Shown here: positions 24,529-34,242 of the stretch, piece after piece
How the letters are laid out: the number at the start of each line of letters is the position of its first letter
Position numbering within the stretch: the first letter of the stretch is position 1
From: Streptomyces mashuensis
GTDB taxonomy: Bacteria > Actinomycetota > Actinomycetes > Streptomycetales > Streptomycetaceae
DNA length: 64,000 nucleotides
Assembly: GCF_014654785.1 (NCBI RefSeq)
Contig: NZ_BNBD01000001.1
Coordinates: forward strand, 62,001-126,000
Direction of reading: 5' to 3'
Notes under the pieces: generated by a model
Told to the model about the DNA's origin: nothing
Databases searched by the model: none
What the model saw: only the letters and a program-made list of their open reading frames with translations
Program-made: the position numbers and the translations under genes

Positions 24529-26322
24529 ATGATCCAGGCCATCGGACTGACCAGCGTGACCCGCCGCAACCAGCCCCCCGCCGTCGACGACCTGACCTTC
24601 GAGGCCCGCCCGGGCCACGTCACCGCCCTGCTCGGCGCCCCCGGCGCCGGCAAGACCGCCGCCCTGCGGCTGGTGCTGCGGCTCGACGCCGGGCGCGGTG
24701 TCGCGCTGTTCCGCGGCCGCACCCTCGACCGCGTCCCGCACCCCGCCCGCGAGGTCGGCGCCCTCCTCGGCGACGTCCCCGGCCACCCCGCCCGCACCGC
24801 CCGCAGCCACCTGCGCATGCTCAGCGCCGCCGCGGGCGTGCCCGCCGGGCGCGCCGACGACGTCCTGGAGGTCGTGGGCCTCAGCGGCCTGGCCGACCTG
24901 CGCCTCGGCGACTTCTCCCTCGGCATGGACCGCCGTCTCGGCCTGGCCTCGGCCCTCCTGGGCGACCCGCACACCCTCGTCCTCGACGAGCCCGCGAAGG
25001 GCCTCTCGCCGCGCGAGACGGCCTGGCTGCACGGCCTGCTCCGCGGCTACGCGGCCCAGGGCGGCACCGTGCTCGTCACCTGCCGCGACCCCAAGGAGGC
25101 GGCCCGCATCGCCCACCGGGTCGTCACCATCGACCAGGGACGGCTGGTGGCCGACCAGGAGGTCGCGGAGTTCGCCGGCTGCCGGCTGCGGCCGCGCGTC
25201 GTGGTGCAGTCGCCGCTGGCCGGCCGGCTCGGCCACCTGCTCGCCACCGAGTCCGAGGCCCTCGGTGCCACGACCGGCAGCCCGCCCGTCGAGATCGTGC
25301 AGCAGAGCGGCAGCAGCATCCACGTCTACAACAGCACCTGTGCGACCGTCGGCGAGACCGCGTACCGGCACGGCATCCTGTTGCACCGGCTCGCCGAGGA
25401 GACCGCCGACACCGGCCCCGTGACCCCGCTCCAGCGCGCCGACGGGCGTGCGGACCCCGGGCGGAGCGCGCAGGCCCCCGCCGGGCGCCCGCCCGGCCCG
25501 ACCCGCCCGTCGCGTCCGGCCGGCGCCACGGCCGCCGTACTGCCCCGTCTGCCGGGCCCCGCCCCCGCCCGGCCGCTGCGCTACGAGCTGCACCGGGCCC
25601 TGGGCGTGCGCACCGCGTGGACGGTCATGGCGCTGTCGCTCGGCGCCTCCCTCGTCGCCTCGGTCCTGCTCGCGCGCGCCGGGGCGCCCGCCCCGCGCCT
25701 GCTCACCGGCTGGCCCTCGTGGTTCCCGCTGCCGCCCGCGGCCCTCGGCGCCGGGCTGCTGGGCGCGCTCTCCTTCGGCGAGGAGTTCCGCTACCCCGCG
25801 CTCGCCCCCGACCAGGGAACCGTCCCGCGCCGGCTGGCGCTGCTCGGCGCGAAGCTGGCCGTCACCGCCGCGACGGCGCTGTTCCTGGCCGTGGCCGGGG
25901 TGGTGCTCGACGCGCTCGCCGTCGACCTGCTCTTCGGGGACGCGGCGGCCCTGCTGGCCGGCGGATGGGACGTGCGGCTCGCCGCCTGGGCCGGCCTGGC
26001 GCTCGGCTGCGCCTGGGCGGGGCTGCTGACCGCCGGGCTGTTCCGGTCGACGGCGCTGGGGCTGGTGGCGGTGCTGGCGGTGCCCACGCTCGTCGTCCCC
26101 GTGGTGGGCGGGCTGCTGGCGCGGCCCGCGGCCCGGTCACTGGTGGGGCTGCCGGAACGGCTGCGCTCGGCGGCGCTGATGCACTGGCCCGCGGGGCTCG
26201 ACGGGGCGCTCGCCTCGGCGCTGCGGCTGGTGCGGCAGCCCGCCGGGTGGGCGCTCGCGCTGGCGCTGGCCGTGCTGCTCGGCGCGTACGTCCTCACCGT
26301 GTTCCGTGGGCGCCCGAGGTGA
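24529..26322 (+). CDS. one-chain ABC transporter, ATPase plus ABC-2-like membrane domain
   Basis: 597 aa. The N-terminal ATPase (about 1-215) has Walker A LLGAPGAGKTA, signature FSLGMDRRLGLA and Walker B TLVLDEPAKGLS; the H-loop reads TCRDPKEA, so the usual His is replaced, and the signature starts FSLG rather than LSGG. A spacer with Ser/Pro-rich sequence follows (about 260-345), then a C-terminal half with about six membrane segments between residues 365 and 592 (for example WTVMALSLGASLVASVLLA and GWALALALAVLLGAYVLTV). An exporter of unknown substrate. Alone between a regulator and whiH. Confidence 0.82.
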   Translation: MIQAIGLTSVTRRNQPPAVDDLTFEARPGHVTALLGAPGAGKTAALRLVLRLDAGRGVALFRGRTLDRVPHPAREVGALLGDVPGHPARTARSHLRMLSAAAGVPAGRADDVLEVVGLSGLADLRLGDFSLGMDRRLGLASALLGDPHTLVLDEPAKGLSPRETAWLHGLLRGYAAQGGTVLVTCRDPKEAARIAHRVVTIDQGRLVADQEVAEFAGCRLRPRVVVQSPLAGRLGHLLATESEALGATTGSPPVEIVQQSGSSIHVYNSTCATVGETAYRHGILLHRLAEETADTGPVTPLQRADGRADPGRSAQAPAGRPPGPTRPSRPAGATAAVLPRLPGPAPARPLRYELHRALGVRTAWTVMALSLGASLVASVLLARAGAPAPRLLTGWPSWFPLPPAALGAGLLGALSFGEEFRYPALAPDQGTVPRRLALLGAKLAVTAATALFLAVAGVVLDALAVDLLFGDAAALLAGGWDVRLAAWAGLALGCAWAGLLTAGLFRSTALGLVAVLAVPTLVVPVVGGLLARPAARSLVGLPERLRSAALMHWPAGLDGALASALRLVRQPAGWALALALAVLLGAYVLTVFRGRPR

Positions 26323-26462
26323 GGGCTGTGCTATTGCGACGCTCAGGGCGAGGGAGGACGCAGAGTGACAACAAGTCCGGAGAGACGGGAGAAGACCGGC
26401 AAGCCGACTCACGCTGTGTGATGACCCGCCCCTGACCTCTGCCCTTTCTGTCCGTTTGGGCG

Positions 26463-26487
26463 TCAATTGCGAGGTAATGGGCGATCA
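26463..26487 (+). promoter_or_regulatory. possible sigma-WhiG promoter for whiH (weak)
   Basis: TCAA at 26463-26466 and GGCGATCA at 26480-26487 partly match the WhiG pattern TAAA...GCCGATAA (six of eight at -10), but the spacer of 13 is shorter than usual. whiH is known to depend on sigma-WhiG in S. coelicolor; the site itself is a guess. Confidence 0.25.
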
Positions 26488-26550
26488 CCCTTTCGTGTGC
26501 TTTTCACCAAAGACCTCAAGGGGCCTGGAGGTGTCGCCGACAAAGGAAGC

Positions 26551-27438
26551 GTGAGTACCCTTGCGCACACCATGATGACCGCGGCTCGTTCCGCCGACTC
26601 CGGCCTCGCCGGTCCGGGCGAGCTTGACCGCTACTCCTACGCGGAGGCCCCCGGGGCCGACCGCGGCTCCGCCCCCGCATGGGACGGCGGCGACGCGGAG
26701 CTGAGCCGGGCCGGCCGCCGCGCCGCCGGCAGCCGGGGCCGGGGCCTGCACGGCCAGCTCGTACAGCAGCTCGGCCAGATGATCGTCTCCGGCGACCTGG
26801 GCGCCGACCGCCCGCTGGTCCCCGAGGAGATCGGGCAGCGCTTCGAGGTCTCCCGCACCGTCGTCCGTGAATCCCTGCGCGTCCTGGAGGCCAAGGGGCT
26901 GGTCAGCGCCCGCCCCAACGTCGGCACCCGGGTCCGCCCCGTCAGCGACTGGAACCTGCTGGACCCCGACATCATCGAGTGGCGCGCCTTCGGCCCCCAG
27001 CGCGAGGACCAGCGCCGCGAGCTGTGCGAGCTGCGCTGGACCATCGAGCCGCTGGCGGCCCGGCTGGCCGCCGGGCACGGCCGCGAGGACATCCAGCAGC
27101 GCCTCGCCGACATGGCCGAGATCATGGGGCACGCCCTGGCCCAGGGCGACTCCCTCACCTTCTCGCGCGCCGACGCCGAGTTCCACTCGCTGCTGCTCCA
27201 GGTCGCGGGCAACCGCATGCTGGAGCACCTGTCCGGGATCGTCACCGCGGCGCTGCACGTCTCGGGCGCCTCGGGCGGCGGCTGCGACCGCCCCACCGAG
27301 GCGGGCGTCGGGCAGCACCTGCGGATCGTCGACGCCGTCGGGGCGGGCGACGCCGCCGGGGCGGAGGCGGCGATGCGGCAGCTGCTCGTCGCGCACCCGG
27401 AGGTCGAGCGCGTGGTCCCCGCGCCGCGCGAGCACTGA
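26551..27438 (+). CDS. whiH: sporulation regulator WhiH (GntR/FadR family)
   Basis: Developmental transcription factor needed for sporulation septation in aerial hyphae. Seen: disordered N-terminus (about 60 residues), GntR winged HTH at about residues 70-140 (LVPEEIGQRFEVSRTVVRESLRVLEAKGLV in parts: GQRFEVSRTVVRESLRVL), then an FCD effector domain with metal-ligand-type residues (RADAEFHSLLLQ and VGQHLRIVDAV). 295 aa from the GTG at 26551, which has AAGGAAG upstream. Identified by its sequence and its position directly upstream of hrdB, the known arrangement. Autoregulation and sigma-WhiG control are known for the family; the ligand is unknown. Confidence 0.93.
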   Translation: MSTLAHTMMTAARSADSGLAGPGELDRYSYAEAPGADRGSAPAWDGGDAELSRAGRRAAGSRGRGLHGQLVQQLGQMIVSGDLGADRPLVPEEIGQRFEVSRTVVRESLRVLEAKGLVSARPNVGTRVRPVSDWNLLDPDIIEWRAFGPQREDQRRELCELRWTIEPLAARLAAGHGREDIQQRLADMAEIMGHALAQGDSLTFSRADAEFHSLLLQVAGNRMLEHLSGIVTAALHVSGASGGGCDRPTEAGVGQHLRIVDAVGAGDAAGAEAAMRQLLVAHPEVERVVPAPREH

Positions 27439-27838
27439 GCGCGGGAGGGACCGTACGGGCGGGCGGTGCGTGCGGGACCGCTCGTCCGGCATGCGCATAC
27501 GGCCGGAGCGGCCGTGCGCGCGAGCCGGACGGGCCGTCCCGTGCGGGGCCGTCCAAGGCGGGCCGGCGATGCCGGAGGCGGCGATCTGTCCAGTTCAGGG
27601 GCCTTCGCTGTGAAATGCGGTGTGACTCGGGCCACGAGGATTGGGCGTAACGCTCCTTGGGGCAGCGCGATGACTAAAGAGGTGGTAGCCGCGGAGGGAA
27701 TACGAGCCTCGCCCGAGGTGCTGTGTTGCTCTGCACTGCCGCCCGCGCCGCCGGCCTCATCCCTGCCGGCGGACGTCGGCCCAATCCACACGGGGACGGG
27801 GCCGCAAACCCCGTTCCCATCGTTCCGAGAGGTTGTTC
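27439..27838. other. whiH-hrdB intergenic region
   Basis: 400 bases without a credible gene. It must contain the hrdB promoter(s). The last 200 bases are less G+C-rich and include a GGGAAT at 27696-27701, but no GTT at the sigma-R spacing. The first part holds several short G+C-rich inverted repeats that may end the whiH transcript. Confidence 0.6.
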
Positions 27839-29413
27839 GTGTCGGCCAGCACATCCCGTACGCTCCCGCCGGAGATCGCCGAATCCGAGTCTCTGATGGC
27901 GCTCATCGAGCAGGGAAAGGCCGAGGGGCAGATCGCCGGCGACGACGTGCGTCGGGCCTTCGAGGCTGACCAGATTCCGCCAACCCAGTGGAAGAACGTC
28001 CTGCGCAGCCTCAACCAAGTCCTCGACGAGGAGGGTGTGACGCTGATGGTCAGTGCCGCAGAGGCGCCCAAGCGCACCCGCAAGAGCGTCGCAGCGAAGA
28101 GCCCGGCGAAGCGCACCGCCACCAAGGCCGTCTCCTCCAAGACGACCACGTCCCGGCAGTCGGCCGCGTCGGCCGCCTCCTCGGCGTCCTCCGCCGCCTC
28201 GGCCGCCGAGCGCGGCGCGTACGAGGGCGAGGCCGACGAGACCGCCGCGCCTGCCAGGAAGACCGCCGCCAAGAAGACGGTGGCCAAGAAGACGACGGCG
28301 AAGAAGACCGTCGCGAAGAAGACGGCGGCCAAGAAGACCGCCGGCAAGAAGGACGCCGACGAGCTGCTCGACGACGACCTCCTCGAGGACACCGCCGCAC
28401 CCGGCAAGGTCGAGGAGGAGGACGAGTCCGGCGAGAGCAAGGGCTTCGTGCTCTCCGACGAGGACGAGGACGACGCTCCCGCGCAGCAGGTCGCCGTGGC
28501 CGGCGCCACCGCCGACCCGGTCAAGGACTACCTCAAGCAGATCGGCAAGGTCCCCCTGCTCAACGCCGAGCAGGAGGTCGAGCTCGCCAAGCGCATCGAG
28601 GCCGGCCTGTTCGCCGAGGACAAGCTGGCCAACTCCGACAAGCTGGCGCCCAAGCTCAAGCGCGAGCTGGAGATCATCGCCGAGGACGGCCGGCGTGCCA
28701 AGAACCACCTGCTGGAGGCCAACCTCCGTCTCGTGGTCTCCCTGGCCAAGCGCTACACCGGCCGCGGCATGCTCTTCCTGGACCTGATCCAGGAGGGCAA
28801 CCTCGGTCTGATCCGCGCGGTGGAGAAGTTCGACTACACCAAGGGCTACAAGTTCTCCACGTACGCGACCTGGTGGATCCGCCAGGCGATCACCCGCGCG
28901 ATGGCCGACCAGGCCCGCACCATCCGTATCCCGGTGCACATGGTCGAGGTCATCAACAAGCTGGCCCGCGTCCAGCGCCAGATGCTCCAGGACCTGGGCC
29001 GCGAGCCCACCCCGGAGGAGCTGGCCAAGGAGCTCGACATGACCCCCGAGAAGGTCATCGAGGTCCAGAAGTACGGCCGCGAGCCCATCTCCCTGCACAC
29101 CCCGCTGGGCGAGGACGGCGACAGCGAGTTCGGTGACCTCATCGAGGACTCCGAGGCGGTCGTGCCGGCCGACGCGGTCAGCTTCACGCTCCTCCAGGAG
29201 CAGCTGCACTCCGTCCTCGACACGCTCAGCGAGCGCGAGGCCGGCGTGGTCTCCATGCGCTTCGGCCTCACCGACGGCCAGCCGAAGACCCTCGACGAGA
29301 TCGGCAAGGTCTACGGCGTGACGCGTGAGCGCATCCGTCAGATCGAGTCGAAGACGATGTCGAAGCTGCGCCACCCGTCCCGTTCGCAGGTGCTGCGCGA
29401 CTACCTCGACTAG
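27839..29413 (+). CDS. hrdB: principal RNA polymerase sigma factor HrdB
   Basis: Essential group 1 sigma-70. Seen: region 1.2 at [16 protein letters not shown]; region 2 with [54 protein letters not shown] (cited as [27 protein letters not shown]); region 3 [13 protein letters not shown]; region 4 with the [24 protein letters not shown]-terminal residues 1-220 are actinobacteria-specific and include a Lys/Ala/Thr repeat block (about 141-170) followed by an acidic stretch. The GTG at 27839 (MSASTSRTL) has GAGAGG six bases upstream; a TTG six bases earlier is also in frame. 524 aa. Confidence 0.98.
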   Translation: MSASTSRTLPPEIAESESLMALIEQGKAEGQIAGDDVRRAFEADQIPPTQWKNVLRSLNQVLDEEGVTLMVSAAEAPKRTRKSVAAKSPAKRTATKAVSSKTTTSRQSAASAASSASSAASAAERGAYEGEADETAAPARKTAAKKTVAKKTTAKKTVAKKTAAKKTAGKKDADELLDDDLLEDTAAPGKVEEEDESGESKGFVLSDEDEDDAPAQQVAVAGATADPVKDYLKQIGKVPLLNAEQEVELAKRIEAGLFAEDKLANSDKLAPKLKRELEIIAEDGRRAKNHLLEANLRLVVSLAKRYTGRGMLFLDLIQEGNLGLIRAVEKFDYTKGYKFSTYATWWIRQAITRAMADQARTIRIPVHMVEVINKLARVQRQMLQDLGREPTPEELAKELDMTPEKVIEVQKYGREPISLHTPLGEDGDSEFGDLIEDSEAVVPADAVSFTLLQEQLHSVLDTLSEREAGVVSMRFGLTDGQPKTLDEIGKVYGVTRERIRQIESKTMSKLRHPSRSQVLRDYLD

Positions 29414-29444
29414 TCGCGCCGTCGCCCGCGGCGATCGGCTGTTC

Positions 29445-29482
29445 GCAGGGCCCGGTTCCTCCTCGGAGGGGCCGGGCCCTGC
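29445..29482 (+). terminator. hrdB terminator
   Basis: Perfect 11-bp outer stem GCAGGGCCCGG/CCGGGCCCTGC, with an inner CCTCC/GGAGG helix, 32 bases after the hrdB stop. Confidence 0.85.
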
Positions 29483-29585
29483 GGCGTTCGGGGGCCGCTC
29501 CCGCGATTCGGGATGCGCACGGGGCGCGGGGGGCTGACGCTGGGTGAGCAAGTGATGTCTCTTTGTCGTCCCGTCAGGAGGCCGT

Positions 29586-30551
29586 GTGCGCCGGGTCCTG
29601 CGTCTGCCGCTGCTGGGAGCGCTCGTCCTGCTCGCCGCCGTGCTCGCGCCGGCCCGGGCGGTCGACCGGGCGGTGGACCGGGGGGTCGTCGGGGGCCAGG
29701 TGGTGAAGGTCGTGGACACCCCGTGGGCGGTGGCGGTGGCCAGCCGGGAACGGTTCGGCCCGGCCCGTTCGGGGCAGTTCTGCGGCGGCGCGCTGCTCGG
29801 CCCGGCGACCGTGGTCACCGCGGCCCACTGCCTGAGCCGCGAGGTGCTCGGCGTGGACGTGGCGCAGGCGAAGGACCTGCGTGTCATCGTCGGCCGCGAC
29901 GACATGCGCACGTCCACCGGCAAAGAGGTGCCGGTGCGGCGGATCTGGGTCAACCCCGAGTTCAGCATGGAGACCAATGCCGGGGACGTGGCCGTGCTGA
30001 CGCTCGCCGAGGCGGTGCCGGAGGTCCGGCCCATCGCCATGGCGCCGGCCGGCGACTCCGCGTACGAGGCGGGCACGACGGCGGGCGTCTTCGGCTGGGG
30101 CGACCTGACCGGGCACGGCACGTACGCGCAGACGCTGCACGCCGCGCGGGTGCTCATCCTCGAGGACGCCTCGTGCGCGCGCGCCTACCCCGGGGGCCCG
30201 GAGGGCACCTACCGGCCGGCGACGATGCTGTGCGCCGGGCTGTCGCTGGGCGGCCGCGACGGGTGCCAGGGGGACAGCGGAGGGCCGCTGGTGTCCCGGG
30301 GACGGCTGGTGGGGCTGGTGTCGTGGGGGAGCGGTTGCGCGCAGGCGGGCCGTCCGGGGGTCTATACGCGGATCTCCGCCGTCGCGGACCTGGTCCGGGC
30401 CCACGGGCCCGACGTCCCGCCGGGGACGCCTGTGGCGCCCGCACAGCCGCCGGCGCAGCACCCGGCGCCGCCGCCCCCCGCACCGCCGGCCCCTGCCAAG
30501 CCGCCGGCCCAGACCACTCCCAAGCCGCCGCCCGCTGCGCCGAAGCCCTGA
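29586..30551 (+). CDS. secreted trypsin-like serine protease with proline-rich C-terminus
   Basis: S1 family endopeptidase. Seen: signal peptide (RR, then a hydrophobic [13 protein letters not shown] and APARA-type cleavage site near residue 25); mature start near VVGGQVV; catalytic His81 (TAAHC), Asp134 (AGDVAVL) and Ser231 (CQGDSGGPL); paired cysteines; [20 protein letters not shown]. After the catalytic domain, about 50 residues of Pro/Ala/Lys repeats may span or associate with the cell wall. 321 aa. The GTG at 29586 follows CAGGAGG by five bases. The Asp expected in the trypsin specificity pocket is present at [11 protein letters not shown], suggesting Lys/Arg specificity. Confidence 0.94.
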   Translation: MRRVLRLPLLGALVLLAAVLAPARAVDRAVDRGVVGGQVVKVVDTPWAVAVASRERFGPARSGQFCGGALLGPATVVTAAHCLSREVLGVDVAQAKDLRVIVGRDDMRTSTGKEVPVRRIWVNPEFSMETNAGDVAVLTLAEAVPEVRPIAMAPAGDSAYEAGTTAGVFGWGDLTGHGTYAQTLHAARVLILEDASCARAYPGGPEGTYRPATMLCAGLSLGGRDGCQGDSGGPLVSRGRLVGLVSWGSGCAQAGRPGVYTRISAVADLVRAHGPDVPPGTPVAPAQPPAQHPAPPPPAPPAPAKPPAQTTPKPPPAAPKP

Positions 30552-30571
30552 GGGCGTTGCGGGTACGAGAA

Positions 30572-30602
30572 CGGGCGGCAGCCCCGGAAGGGGTGCCGCC
30601 CG
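30572..30602. terminator. bidirectional terminator, protease / DUF7455
   Basis: CGGGCGGCA and TGCCGCCCG arms with an inner CCCC/GGGG, one bulged G and a four-base loop, between convergent genes. Confidence 0.7.
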
Positions 30603-30681
30603 CGGCTGTCCCGCACTGGACCGGCGGGACCTCGCTCGTCGTCGGATGCGATGTGCAGTCGTTCCGTTACGGGACCGGGAC

Positions 30682-30912
30682 TCAGCGGTCCTCGTCGGAC
30701 GGGGACGCCGGCACGGCGGTCAGCCGCTCCGTCTCGTCCTGTATCTCCGCGGCGATCTTCTTGAGTTCCGGCTCGAACTTGCGCCCGTGGTGGGCGCAGA
30801 AGAGCAGTTCACCGCCGCTCAGGAGCACGACGCGCAGATATGCCTGAGCGCCGCACCGGTCGCAGCGGTCAGCGGCCGTCAGCGGGCTCGCGGGGGTCAG
30901 AACAGTAGTCAC
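30682..30912 (-). CDS. small DUF7455 zinc-ribbon-like protein
   Basis: 76 aa, function unknown, widely conserved beside hrdB in Streptomyces as I recall. Seen: CDRCGAQAYLRV and ELLFCAHHGRKFEPEL: two C-x2-C / C-x2-H type pairs that would form a zinc ribbon, followed by an amphipathic helix (KKIAAEIQDETERL). The GTG at 30912 has AAGAGG upstream. Possibly a nucleic-acid or RNA-polymerase-associated factor, but this is only suggested by size and zinc site. Confidence 0.8.
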   Translation of the reverse strand: MTTVLTPASPLTAADRCDRCGAQAYLRVVLLSGGELLFCAHHGRKFEPELKKIAAEIQDETERLTAVPASPSDEDR

Positions 30913-31345
30913 GTCGCCTCTTCTCTAGCTCGACGAGCTGTCGTACCAGGGTCAACATCCAACCAGGCCGAAAACGTTCCCGCTCGTGGCTTTTCCTCGA
31001 AAGTTGCTTCCGAGTGAGCCGGATCCTGACGATTTGGCGGCGAATGAGCCGTAGTGCGTGGGCTTACGGTTTCACATCGCTGGGGGCTGTCGTCCCCCCG
31101 GCTGGCTGCCGGGTTGTTCTTGAGGACGTGCCCGGAGCCTAAATGGTTCATGCCTCGAAGGGAACGTGATGTGCATGTCACCCCATCGAGGGATCGAACA
31201 CATGCACGACTCTGGATTAGCATGGGCGTTCCCAAGGGTGGCGGCACAAAGGCTCTATCAAGCCTCGGTACCCTCTGAACGGCAAACAGAGCCACCCATG
31301 TGCCCGAACTCGGGTCAGTCAGAAATTCAGCGAGGAGCGAACCGC
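30913..31345. other. divergent promoter region, DUF7455 / parE
   Basis: 433 bases without a credible gene. An inverted repeat GTGCATGT (31171-31178) and ACATGCAC (31200-31207), 21 bases apart, lies about 140 bases before parE and could be regulatory. No RNA element recognised. Confidence 0.5.
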
Positions 31346-33466
31346 GTGACCGCCGAGACGTCCGTGCCGTCCACTGCGTTGCTGACCGGGGCAGACCGGG
31401 ACGGATCCAACTACACCGCGCGGCACCTGCTCGTCCTCGAAGGACTGGAGGCCGTCCGCAAGCGGCCCGGCATGTACATCGGCTCGACCGACAGCCGCGG
31501 CCTGATGCACTGCCTCTGGGAGATCATCGACAACTCCGTCGACGAGGCGCTCGGCGGCTACTGCGACCGCATCGAGGTGATCCTCCACGACGACGGCTCG
31601 GTCGAGGTGTGCGACAACGGCCGCGGCATCCCCGTGGACGTCGAGCCCAAGACCGGCCTGTCCGGCGTCGAGGTCGTCATGACCAAGCTGCACGCCGGCG
31701 GCAAGTTCGGCGGCGGCTCGTACGCCGCCTCCGGTGGTCTGCACGGTGTCGGTGCCTCCGTCGTCAATGCCCTCTCCGCCCGGCTGGACGTCGAGGTCGA
31801 CCGCAACAGCCGCACCCACGCGATCAGCTTCCGCCGCGGTGTGCCCGGCATCTTCACCGAGCCCGGCCCCGACGCCCCCTTCGACCCGGCGAGCGGCCTG
31901 CTCAAGGGCAAGAAGATCCCCAAGACCCGCACCGGCACCCGCGTGCGGTACTGGGCCGACCGCCAGATCTTCCTCAAGGACGCCCGGCTCTCCCTGGAGA
32001 CCCTGTACGACCGCGCCCGGCAGACCGCGTTCCTGGTGCCCGGCCTGACGATCGTCGTCCGCGACGCCCGCGACCCCGAGGGCGAGGGCGTCCGCGAGGA
32101 GGTCTTCCACTACGACGGCGGCATCAGCGAGTTCTGCGAGTACCTCGCCAAGGACAAGGCCGTCTGCGACGTGCTGCGCCTGTCCGGTCAGGGCACCTTC
32201 AAGGAGACCGTGCCGGTCCTCGACGACCGCGGTCATATGACGCCGACCGAGGTCACCCGCGAGCTGGGCGTCGACGTCGCGCTGCGCTGGGGCACCGGCT
32301 ACGACGCCACCGTCAAGTCGTTCGTCAACATCATCGCCACCCCCAAGGGGGGCACCCACGTCACCGGTTTCGAGCGCGCCGTGACGCGTACGGTCAACGA
32401 GGTGCTGCGCTCCACCAAGCTGCTGCGGGTCGCCGAGGACGACGTCGTCAAGGACGACGCCATGGAGGGCCTCACCGCCGTGGTGACCGTCCGCCTGGCC
32501 GAGCCGCAGTTCGAGGGGCAGACCAAGGAGGTGCTGGGCACCTCGGCCGCCTCCCGGATCGTGGCCAACGTGGTGGCCAAGGAGCTCAAGGCGTTCCTCA
32601 CCTCCACCAAGCGCGACGCCAAGCAGCAGGCGCGGGCCGTGCTGGAGAAGGTCGTGGCCGCCGCCCGCACCCGCATCGCCGCCCGGCAGCACAAGGAGGC
32701 GCAGCGCCGCAAGACGGCCCTGGAGTCCTCCTCGCTGCCCGCCAAGCTGGCCGACTGCCGCAGCGACGACGTGGAGCGCAGCGAGCTGTTCATCGTCGAG
32801 GGCGACTCCGCGCTCGGCACGGCGAAGCTGGCGCGGAACTCCGAGTTCCAGGCGCTGCTGCCCATCCGCGGCAAGATCCTCAACGTTCAGAAGGCGTCGG
32901 TCTCCGACATGCTCAAGAACGCGGAGTGCGGCGCGATCATCCAGGTCATAGGAGCCGGGTCCGGGCGGACCTTCGACATCGACGCGGCGCGCTACGGCAA
33001 GGTCATCTTCCTGGCCGACGCCGATGTGGACGGCGCGCACATCCGCACCCTGCTGCTCACCCTCTTCCAGCGCTACATGCGGCCCATGGTCGAGGAGGGC
33101 CGGGTCTTCTCGGCCGTGCCGCCGCTGCACCGGGTGGAGCTGATCAACCCCAAGAAGGGGCAGGACAAGTACATCTACACCTACTCGGACGCCGAGCTGC
33201 GCGAGACGCTGCTGGAGCTGGACCGCAAGAACATCCGCTACAAGGACGGCATCCAGCGCTACAAGGGCCTCGGTGAGATGGACGCCGACCAGCTCGCGGA
33301 GACCACGATGGACCCGCGGCACCGCACCCTGCGCCGGATCAACATCGGCGACCTGGAGGCGGCGGAGCGCACCTTCGACCTGCTGATGGGCAACGAGGTC
33401 GCGCCCCGCAAGGAGTTCATCACCAACTCGGCCGCGACGCTCGACCGTTCGCGCATCGACGCCTGA
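31346..33466 (+). CDS. parE: DNA topoisomerase IV subunit B (ParE/ParY)
   Basis: ATPase subunit of the type IIA topoisomerase that decatenates chromosomes. Seen: GHKL ATPase (DNGRGIPVD, GGLHGVGASVVNAL), transducer with QTKEVLG, TOPRIM with EGDSALG and DADVDGAHI, and C-terminal RYKGLGEMD. QTKEVLG in place of the gyrase QTKTKLG and the order of other blocks favour topo IV over gyrase. 706 aa. The GTG at 31346 has CGAGGAGCG upstream. The partner parC lies 7.8 kb away on the other strand. Confidence 0.94.
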   Translation: MTAETSVPSTALLTGADRDGSNYTARHLLVLEGLEAVRKRPGMYIGSTDSRGLMHCLWEIIDNSVDEALGGYCDRIEVILHDDGSVEVCDNGRGIPVDVEPKTGLSGVEVVMTKLHAGGKFGGGSYAASGGLHGVGASVVNALSARLDVEVDRNSRTHAISFRRGVPGIFTEPGPDAPFDPASGLLKGKKIPKTRTGTRVRYWADRQIFLKDARLSLETLYDRARQTAFLVPGLTIVVRDARDPEGEGVREEVFHYDGGISEFCEYLAKDKAVCDVLRLSGQGTFKETVPVLDDRGHMTPTEVTRELGVDVALRWGTGYDATVKSFVNIIATPKGGTHVTGFERAVTRTVNEVLRSTKLLRVAEDDVVKDDAMEGLTAVVTVRLAEPQFEGQTKEVLGTSAASRIVANVVAKELKAFLTSTKRDAKQQARAVLEKVVAAARTRIAARQHKEAQRRKTALESSSLPAKLADCRSDDVERSELFIVEGDSALGTAKLARNSEFQALLPIRGKILNVQKASVSDMLKNAECGAIIQVIGAGSGRTFDIDAARYGKVIFLADADVDGAHIRTLLLTLFQRYMRPMVEEGRVFSAVPPLHRVELINPKKGQDKYIYTYSDAELRETLLELDRKNIRYKDGIQRYKGLGEMDADQLAETTMDPRHRTLRRINIGDLEAAERTFDLLMGNEVAPRKEFITNSAATLDRSRIDA

Positions 33467-33549
33467 CGCCTGACCCCTGACGCCGGAGGCGGCGGGGCGC
33501 GCGCCGGTTCCGGCGAGCGCTCCCCGCGCGGGCGTGCGCGCCGTGGGCG

Positions 33550-34242
33550 TCAGCGCTCGTGCTCCCGGGCGGCCTCCCAGGTGTACCGGTGCTCGGGCCG
33601 GCCCGTCTCGCCGTACCGCAGGGTGAGGCGCAGCCGGCCCGACTCCTCCAGGCGCTTGAGGTACCGCTGCGCCGTCGACCGGCTCAGCCCCGAGCGCTCG
33701 GCGACCTCGTGCGCCGACAGCGGCCGTGCGGCGTCCGACAGCACCCGGCGGATCAGGTCGGCCGTCGGTGCCGAGTGCCCCTTGGGCAGGGGCGCGGCCA
33801 CCGCGGCCGTACGCAGCGTGCCGAAGATCCGGTCGACCTGGTCCTGCCCGGCCTCCCCGGCGCTCTCCAGGGTGCGCCGCAGCCGCGCGTACGCCTCCAG
33901 CTTCACCCGCAGGCCGGGGAAGGTGAACGGCTTCACCAGGTACTGGAGCGCCCCGTAGCGCATCGCGGCCTGCACCGTGGCCATGTCCCGGGCCGCCGTG
34001 ACCATGATGACGTCCGTGTGGTGGCCCAGCTGCCGGATGCGGCGCATCAGCGACAGGCCCGTCTCGTCCGGCAGGTAGTGGTCGAGCAGCAGCAGGTCGA
34101 CGCCGCCGCGCTCCAGTTCGGCCAGCGCCTGCGCCGCGTTGTGCGCCGTGCCCCGGACGCGGAAGCCCGGAACCCGTGACACGTACGCGGAGTTGACCTC
34201 CGCGACGCGGAAGTCGTCGTCGACGACCAGGACGTCGATCAC
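33550..34242 (-). CDS. CitB/DcuR-type response regulator
   Basis: 230 aa. Seen: N-terminal receiver domain (LVVDDDFRVAEVN with the acidic pocket; phosphoacceptor Asp in LLLLDHYLPD; Thr in VTAARD; Lys in LVKPFTFP) and a C-terminal HTH of the CitB group (PLSAHEVAERSGLSRSTAQRYL). Its GTG overlaps the kinase stop by four bases (GTGA), so the two are translationally coupled, with GGAGGTGGGAGG upstream. Probably controls the divergent importer operon at 36.2-39.0 kb. Confidence 0.93.
   Translation of the reverse strand: MIDVLVVDDDFRVAEVNSAYVSRVPGFRVRGTAHNAAQALAELERGGVDLLLLDHYLPDETGLSLMRRIRQLGHHTDVIMVTAARDMATVQAAMRYGALQYLVKPFTFPGLRVKLEAYARLRRTLESAGEAGQDQVDRIFGTLRTAAVAAPLPKGHSAPTADLIRRVLSDAARPLSAHEVAERSGLSRSTAQRYLKRLEESGRLRLTLRYGETGRPEHRYTWEAAREHER

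Noticed and set aside
27696..27730. GGGAAT upstream of hrdB as a sigma-R promoter
   Set aside because: No GTT occurs at the 18-19-base spacing; the nearest GTT is 23 bases away.
30909..31295. 128-codon frame upstream of DUF7455
   Set aside because: No Shine-Dalgarno, no family resemblance, atypical codon use, and it occupies the parE/DUF7455 promoter region.
33458..33485. Three tandem CGCCTGA-like 7-mers around the parE stop
   Set aside because: Too short and imperfect to call a repeat element; likely chance expansion.
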